Source: Francisella endosymbiont of Ornithodoros moubata
Lineage (GTDB): Bacteria; Pseudomonadota; Gammaproteobacteria; Francisellales; Francisellaceae
Direction of reading: 5' to 3'
NCBI GenBank assembly: GCA_002095075.2
Contig: LVCE01000002.1
Span: 248,001 to 312,000, forward strand
DNA length: 64,000 bases
Part shown: positions 60,354-64,000 of the stretch, piece after piece
How the letters are laid out: each line of letters begins with the position of its first letter
Position numbering within the stretch: the first letter of the stretch is position 1
Notes under the pieces: generated by a model
Database searches by the model: none
Seen by the model: only the letters and a program-made list of their open reading frames with translations
What the model was told of the DNA's origin: nothing
Program-made: the position numbers and the translations under genes

Positions 60354-61500
60354 TGCGTACTTTACGATTAATACTGAGAGATCAGCTTTAACAGAGTATT
60401 TCTAGTTTGAGAGATTGCGATAAAGCAAATAATATTGTAATGATATGCGAGGTGATGAAAGAAGTTAGCTATGTTAAATACCATAACAAAAAATTTGTAT
60501 ACATTTTCTCAGCAATGTGCCAGTTTATTCTTGAGCTACACAAGGCTCGTCATAGAGAGTCTGTTATACAAAGTAGATGAGCCAAAGAACACAGACTCTT
60601 TTTATTCAGAAGTACAGATAGTTGTTGAAAAGCTTGGTATACAAAAGATTATTGTAACTGAGCCAGGTGAATATCGTGTGTTACAAGATATACAAAGTTG
60701 GCAACAAGATTTTTGTGTAAACATTGAAATACGTACAGATGATAGGTTTCTAGCTACGATAGATGAGTTTTCTAGATGGGCAAAAGACTATAAGCAGTTG
60801 CGTATGGAGTATTTTACCGTTATATGCATAATAAATACAAAATTTTACTTGACAATAGAAGTAAACCAGAGGGAGGGCAGTGGAATTATGATAGTCAAAA
60901 TTGTAAATCTGCTGGTTCTGATATCAAGATTTATACTACATATAAAAACACATCAGATGATATAACCAAACGAGTAATTAATTTAGTCGAGAAAACTTTT
61001 GCTCATAATTTCGGTGATATTTAACCTTTAAATTATGTTGTAACAAGAGAGCAAGCATTAGAGGCATTAGATTTATTTATCAAAGAAAGACTTAGTAACT
61101 TTGGAGACTATCAAGATGCAATGCTAGGGGCAAGTGTGGATGTACCATTCGAATCTTTTGCTATATACTTAATGTGGTTTACTACTACCATTAGAGTGTA
61201 TTAAAGCTGTTGAAAGCGCATATTATAAAGGTTTAGCTCCTTTAAATGTAGTTAGGATTTATCCGTCAAATTCTTGGCTGGCGTGAGTTTGTTCGAGGAG
61301 TTTATTGGCTGAAGATGCCATATTATCAAGCTATGAATTATCTTGAAGCAAAGAGTAAATTGCCGAGTTTTTATTGGGATGCCCATACTAAAATGAACTG
61401 TCTGCAACAATGTATCAAAGAAACTAAGCAAAACGCTTATGCACATTATATCCAAAGATTAATGGTATTAGGTAATTTTGCACTATTTTTGTTTGATAGT
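60353..61500 (+). pseudogene. Cryptochrome/photolyase-related protein (FeS-BCP type), degraded
   Basis: GTG 60353, after AGGGAGAG and overlapping the previous stop, gives RTLRLILRDQLQQSISSLRD. Later come KIIVTEPGEYRVLQDIQSWQ-type sequence (IVTEPGEYRVLQDIQSWQQD), EFSRWAKDYKQLRMEYF, KPEGGQWNYDSQNCKSAGSD, ERLSNFGDYQDAML, ILGWREFVRGVYWLKM and KETKQNAYAHYIQRLMVLGN. This is the COG3046 photolyase-like family with an Fe-S cluster. The end with the cluster cysteines is missing: at about 61485 the sequence changes to an unrelated membrane protein. Confidence 0.82.
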
Positions 61501-61905
61501 GGTGTCTGGATGATATTGCATAATGATAATAAGGTTGTAAAACTATCTAGAAGTGCTAGATATAGTATTTTAGTTTTTGTGGTGTTTTAAGTATCCTAGC
61601 AAGCTCAACTACATTTGCGACCATGTTTTTTATAAAAATTAGTATGGATATAAAAAAGCTGTAGCTATAACTAGTGTCTATTGCTTATAAACTCATCAAT
61701 TGTAGCATTTGTTTACCTATGGAGTTAATATCGATGTATTATCAACATTTGGTTATTTAAATATTCCGTTACTGCTATCATCGAGTATATTTGCTTTAGC
61801 TGGTAGTCTTCTAGAAGTCAACTACTCAGGGATAATCTCACTGAAGCTGTTAAAGAGTTTATTTATAACTTTGATGTTTGTTTCTGGTGGAGTAATAATT
61901 ATCTA
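61500..61905 (+). pseudogene. Membrane transporter remnant
   Basis: Joined to the photolyase-like remnant by a deletion. Fragments SGVWMILHNDNKVVKLSRSA, SILASSTTFATMFFIKISMD and the frame 61709-61903 (YLNIPLLLSSSIFALAGSLL) come from a polytopic membrane protein I cannot name. Several frame changes. Confidence 0.35.
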
Positions 61906-61950
61906 AAAAGTTGAAAATATGGGCTTTTACTGTATACTTAATATTTCTTT

Positions 61951-62040
61951 GGAGAGGTGTCCGAGTGGTTGAAGGAGCACGCCTGGAAAGCGTGTATAGC
62001 TTAACGGCTATCGAGAGTTCGAATCTCTTCCTCTCCGCCA
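61951..62040 (+). tRNA. tRNA-Ser (anticodon GGA)
   Basis: The 90 bases begin GGAGAGGTGTCCGAGTGG and end CTCTCCGCCA with encoded CCA. The anticodon stem CACGC-CTGGAAA-GCGTG presents GGA. A long variable arm (TATAGCTTAACGGCTATC) and the T-loop GTTCGAATC fit tRNA-Ser. The acceptor stem GGAGAGG/CCTCTCC pairs fully. Confidence 0.97.
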
Positions 62041-62105
62041 TTTTTATTATATTTCGTCTAGTGTATTTTACTAATAAATCTAAAAGGCTATAAAATAATA
62101 TGATA

Positions 62106-62938
62106 ATCCCTGTAATAGTTTTAATTTGTTTGGAGCAGGGTTTATTCAGCACTTGTTATGAATGATACTTTGGCTATTATTGGTACACCTATGCTTTTAT
62201 TAGTTACGAGAAAATATGCTCTATTAATCCCAAAACTTTTATTGACATTAGCATTTGCTGTGAGAATAGGTAGTGTGATGAGTCCTATGGATAATCCGCA
62301 AAATTTCCTTATTGCGACATAAGCTAATCTGGATAATTCATTTATAACTTTTTTTCATTATTGTATATTCCAACACTGATAAACTTATTTGCAATATTCC
62401 TGCTGATAAAAATTTTCTACAAAAAACAACTTAATAAATAACTATCAGCTTAATCACGTGTACGAATCAATAAAAAATCCGCACTTAGCATTATTAGCTA
62501 AAGTATCCTTGAAGCTTAATATTTATTAAAATTATTTTGGCATTTCTACATCTTCAAATACAAATTAAATTAGTTTATATCACTGTTATTGCAGCCTTAC
62601 CGATTTTACTTTTTAGTAAAAGCAGAGTTAGGTTAATAATTAAAGTAGATTGGTATAGTTTAATTTTCTTTGCGGCAATGTTTGTATTAATATCAAGTGT
62701 GTGGCAAAGTGGTTTTTCCAATTAGCTATAAATCACCTTGATATAAACCTTGTTTCTATTCCTGTCATATTAGTGGTAAGTGTTGTGCTTAGTCAGTTAA
62801 TTTCAAGTGTGCCATTAATAGCTATTTACCACTACTTAGTCATTTAGGTACAACTGACAAAGATATTATGGTATTAGCAGCAGCTAGTCTATAGCTGGTA
62901 ATTTATTGATACTTGTTAATAATCTGTAGTTTCTTTTG
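62106..62938 (+). pseudogene. CitMHS/anion-permease-type transporter, degraded
   Basis: LAIIGTPMLLLVTRKYALLI, RIGSVMSPMDNPQNFLIAT (the S-P-x-x-N-P-Q-N motif of this ion-transporter group), LISSVWQSGF after VDWYSLIFFAAMFV, LSQLISSVPLIAIY and LGTTDKDIMVLAAASL are read in shifting frames with stops between. The N-terminal third is missing. The family moves organic or inorganic anions, or H+/Na+. Confidence 0.68.
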
Positions 62939-63330
62939 AATATGTCTATTGTTATATAAAGTATCAGTGAGTTGATTTAATATATTTTTATTAGTATCTG
63001 ATATGTTTGACAACATATGTAAAGCTAAATTTTTTTCAAATATTCTCTCTAAAAAATAATTTGAATTATAAAAATTTTCATCTATTAGAGAAGTATTATT
63101 TTTTTAGAAGTTAGAGAAGATGGAGGATTTAAAAATAAATGTTTCAAATGGCTTATTTTTTTAAAAAAGAACTAAAGTCTAAAGCTCTATTACTTGTGCC
63201 TATTAATCCATACAAAAAATTATTGTTAGAAAAGAATTAAAATTTCTTTTATTAATTAACAAATTTATGATTATAAAAATATTGCCATAGTAAGTTATCT
63301 TAAATATTTATAAATTTGTAACTTTATGTA
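62903..63330 (-). pseudogene. Unrecognised remnant, minus strand
   Basis: A minus-strand frame of about 65 codons reads SLIDENFYNSNYFLERIFEK, NLALHMLSNISDTNKNILNQ and NNRHIQKKLQIINKYQ, stopping at 62903-62905 inside the 3' end of the permease remnant. Upstream pieces (KPFETFIFKSSIFSNF) are broken by stops. No family recognised. The stretch 63331-63569 is very AT-rich with no gene I can see. Confidence 0.3.
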
Positions 63331-63569
63331 TCAGTATTTTCTAATTTTTATTTTAAATTGTAGGATTGCTTAGAACAAGTAAGCAAGAAATATATAACTT
63401 TAAAACTACTTCATAAATAGTTGTTTATGTCCAACTGTAGTTTTTTGTTCAAAGGTTAATAATATTTTCATATGGTTTAAACGCTAATAAAAAAAGCTGA
63501 CTTAGGTAATTACGGTGTGCTAGAGTAGATTTTAATTAATTATTTGCTTTTCTTATTTTTTGAAAAAAA

Positions 63570-64000
63570 TTATTTAAGATACTGTACTAATACAATAAGA
63601 AAAATTACCAAACCAATCCAGTGATTAGTAGAAAAAGCATTTATACAATTAGTGATACCTAATTTTTTGTATAAAAAATAATTTCTAATGAAAAATAAAC
63701 TGCAAACAACAACACTTAGGTAAAAAAATATATTAAAATTACAATAAATACTAAGAATTATTAGAAGAATCAAAGATAAGAAATTAAATAAGAAGATATA
63801 TTTAAATACTTTATCATCGAATAAAATAGCAGATGACTTTATACCTATCTCTAGGTCAAATTCTCTATCTGCTAGTGCATAAATAGTATCATAAGCTATA
63901 GTCCAACAAATTGTTGATAGATAAAATATCCAGGCTTGTAGGGGTATTTTACTTTGTATAGCTGAGAATGACATGAAAATACCAAAATTAAAAGCTAAGC
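63570..64000 (-). CDS. ubiA: 4-hydroxybenzoate octaprenyltransferase, C-terminal part
   Basis: The frame is open to the right edge of the window, so the gene starts outside it. [40 protein letters not shown] and [16 protein letters not shown] form the second Asp-rich site of UbiA prenyltransferases (usual form YDTxYAxxDRxDDxxxGxKS; here D-R-E-F-D), with five membrane spans and a normal end. It attaches the octaprenyl chain to 4-hydroxybenzoate in ubiquinone synthesis, matching ubiG at 29.3 kb. Confidence 0.9.
   Translation of the reverse strand, partial: LAFNFGIFMSFSAIQSKIPLQAWIFYLSTICWTIAYDTIYALADREFDLEIGIKSSAILFDDKVFKYIFLFNFLSLILLIILSIYCNFNIFFYLSVVVCSLFFIRNYFLYKKLGITNCINAFSTNHWIGLVIFLIVLVQYLK

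Noticed and set aside
61859-62152. Minus-strand frame of 97 codons over the tRNA-Ser
   Set aside because: It runs through the tRNA gene on the other strand; tRNA structure is unambiguous.
1-64000. CRISPR array or prophage
   Set aside because: No regularly spaced direct repeats and no phage structural, integrase or intact transposase gene was found on reading through.

Overview
The window is from an AT-rich gammaproteobacterial chromosome that I read as Francisella. The gene content fits that genus: an LpxF-type lipid A phosphatase, a full mla set beside minCDE, tolQRAB-pal with an extra small lipoprotein, an OmpA-domain lipoprotein next to slpA-ispH-aroH-pssA, and many short lipoproteins. 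Roughly 30 loci are broken by nonsense codons, frameshifts or deletions. That is more decay than I would expect of free-living F. novicida, and it suggests a host-restricted lineage such as F. persica, a tick-associated Francisella-like endosymbiont, or a heavily decayed F. tularensis relative. The species is inferred from remembered protein sequences, not from a search.

Layout. 1-5400: end of a probable gshA, rpmE, fpr, tRNA-Met, proQ, a lipoprotein gene and a frameshifted trkH. 5500-7930: two decayed copies of one polytopic membrane protein family. 7930-18816: a small lipoprotein, frameshifted lolA, ftsK, lpxF, lysP, a frameshifted hydrolase, glpX, putP and a glycosyltransferase split at a T10 tract. 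18886-22868: ruins of a secreted protein and a type IV minor-pilin cluster. 22949-25288: intact cysS and prmB. 25324-29285: dead MFS and APC transporters, a 343-bp element with 13-bp terminal inverted repeats, and unrecognised remnants. 29287-39783: a dense, mostly intact housekeeping block (ubiG, mlaA, ibaG-mlaBCDEF-minEDC, rpmG, rpmB, lptM-like, recG). 39960-47895: mostly pseudogenes (TauE/SafE exporter, fumarase, ArsC-like, NCS2 permease, DSD1-type enzyme, dprA) around one intact Nudix gene. 47895-56535: intact envelope and isoprenoid genes ending in tol-pal. 56629-62945: pseudogenes (rimO, a short-chain dehydrogenase, a TIGR03643 protein, two photolyases, a CitMHS-like permease) around tRNA-Ser. 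63570-64000: the end of ubiA.

Functional reading. What survives is envelope maintenance (Mla lipid transport, Tol-Pal, lipid A dephosphorylation, probable LptM), division (Min, FtsK), translation, isoprenoid and quinone synthesis, gluconeogenesis (GlpX) and uptake of lysine and proline. What is decaying is uptake of other solutes, DNA uptake, pili, photorepair, an rRNA-protein modification enzyme and one fumarase. This is the pattern of adaptation to a nutrient-rich, dark intracellular niche. No CRISPR array, phage, intact transposase or clear new multi-gene system was found. The most useful observations are the homopolymer frameshifts in genes that otherwise look intact (lolA, the glycosyltransferase, the hydrolase), the 1-bp read-through extension of LpxF, the min-mla gene string, and the transposase-free inverted-repeat element.
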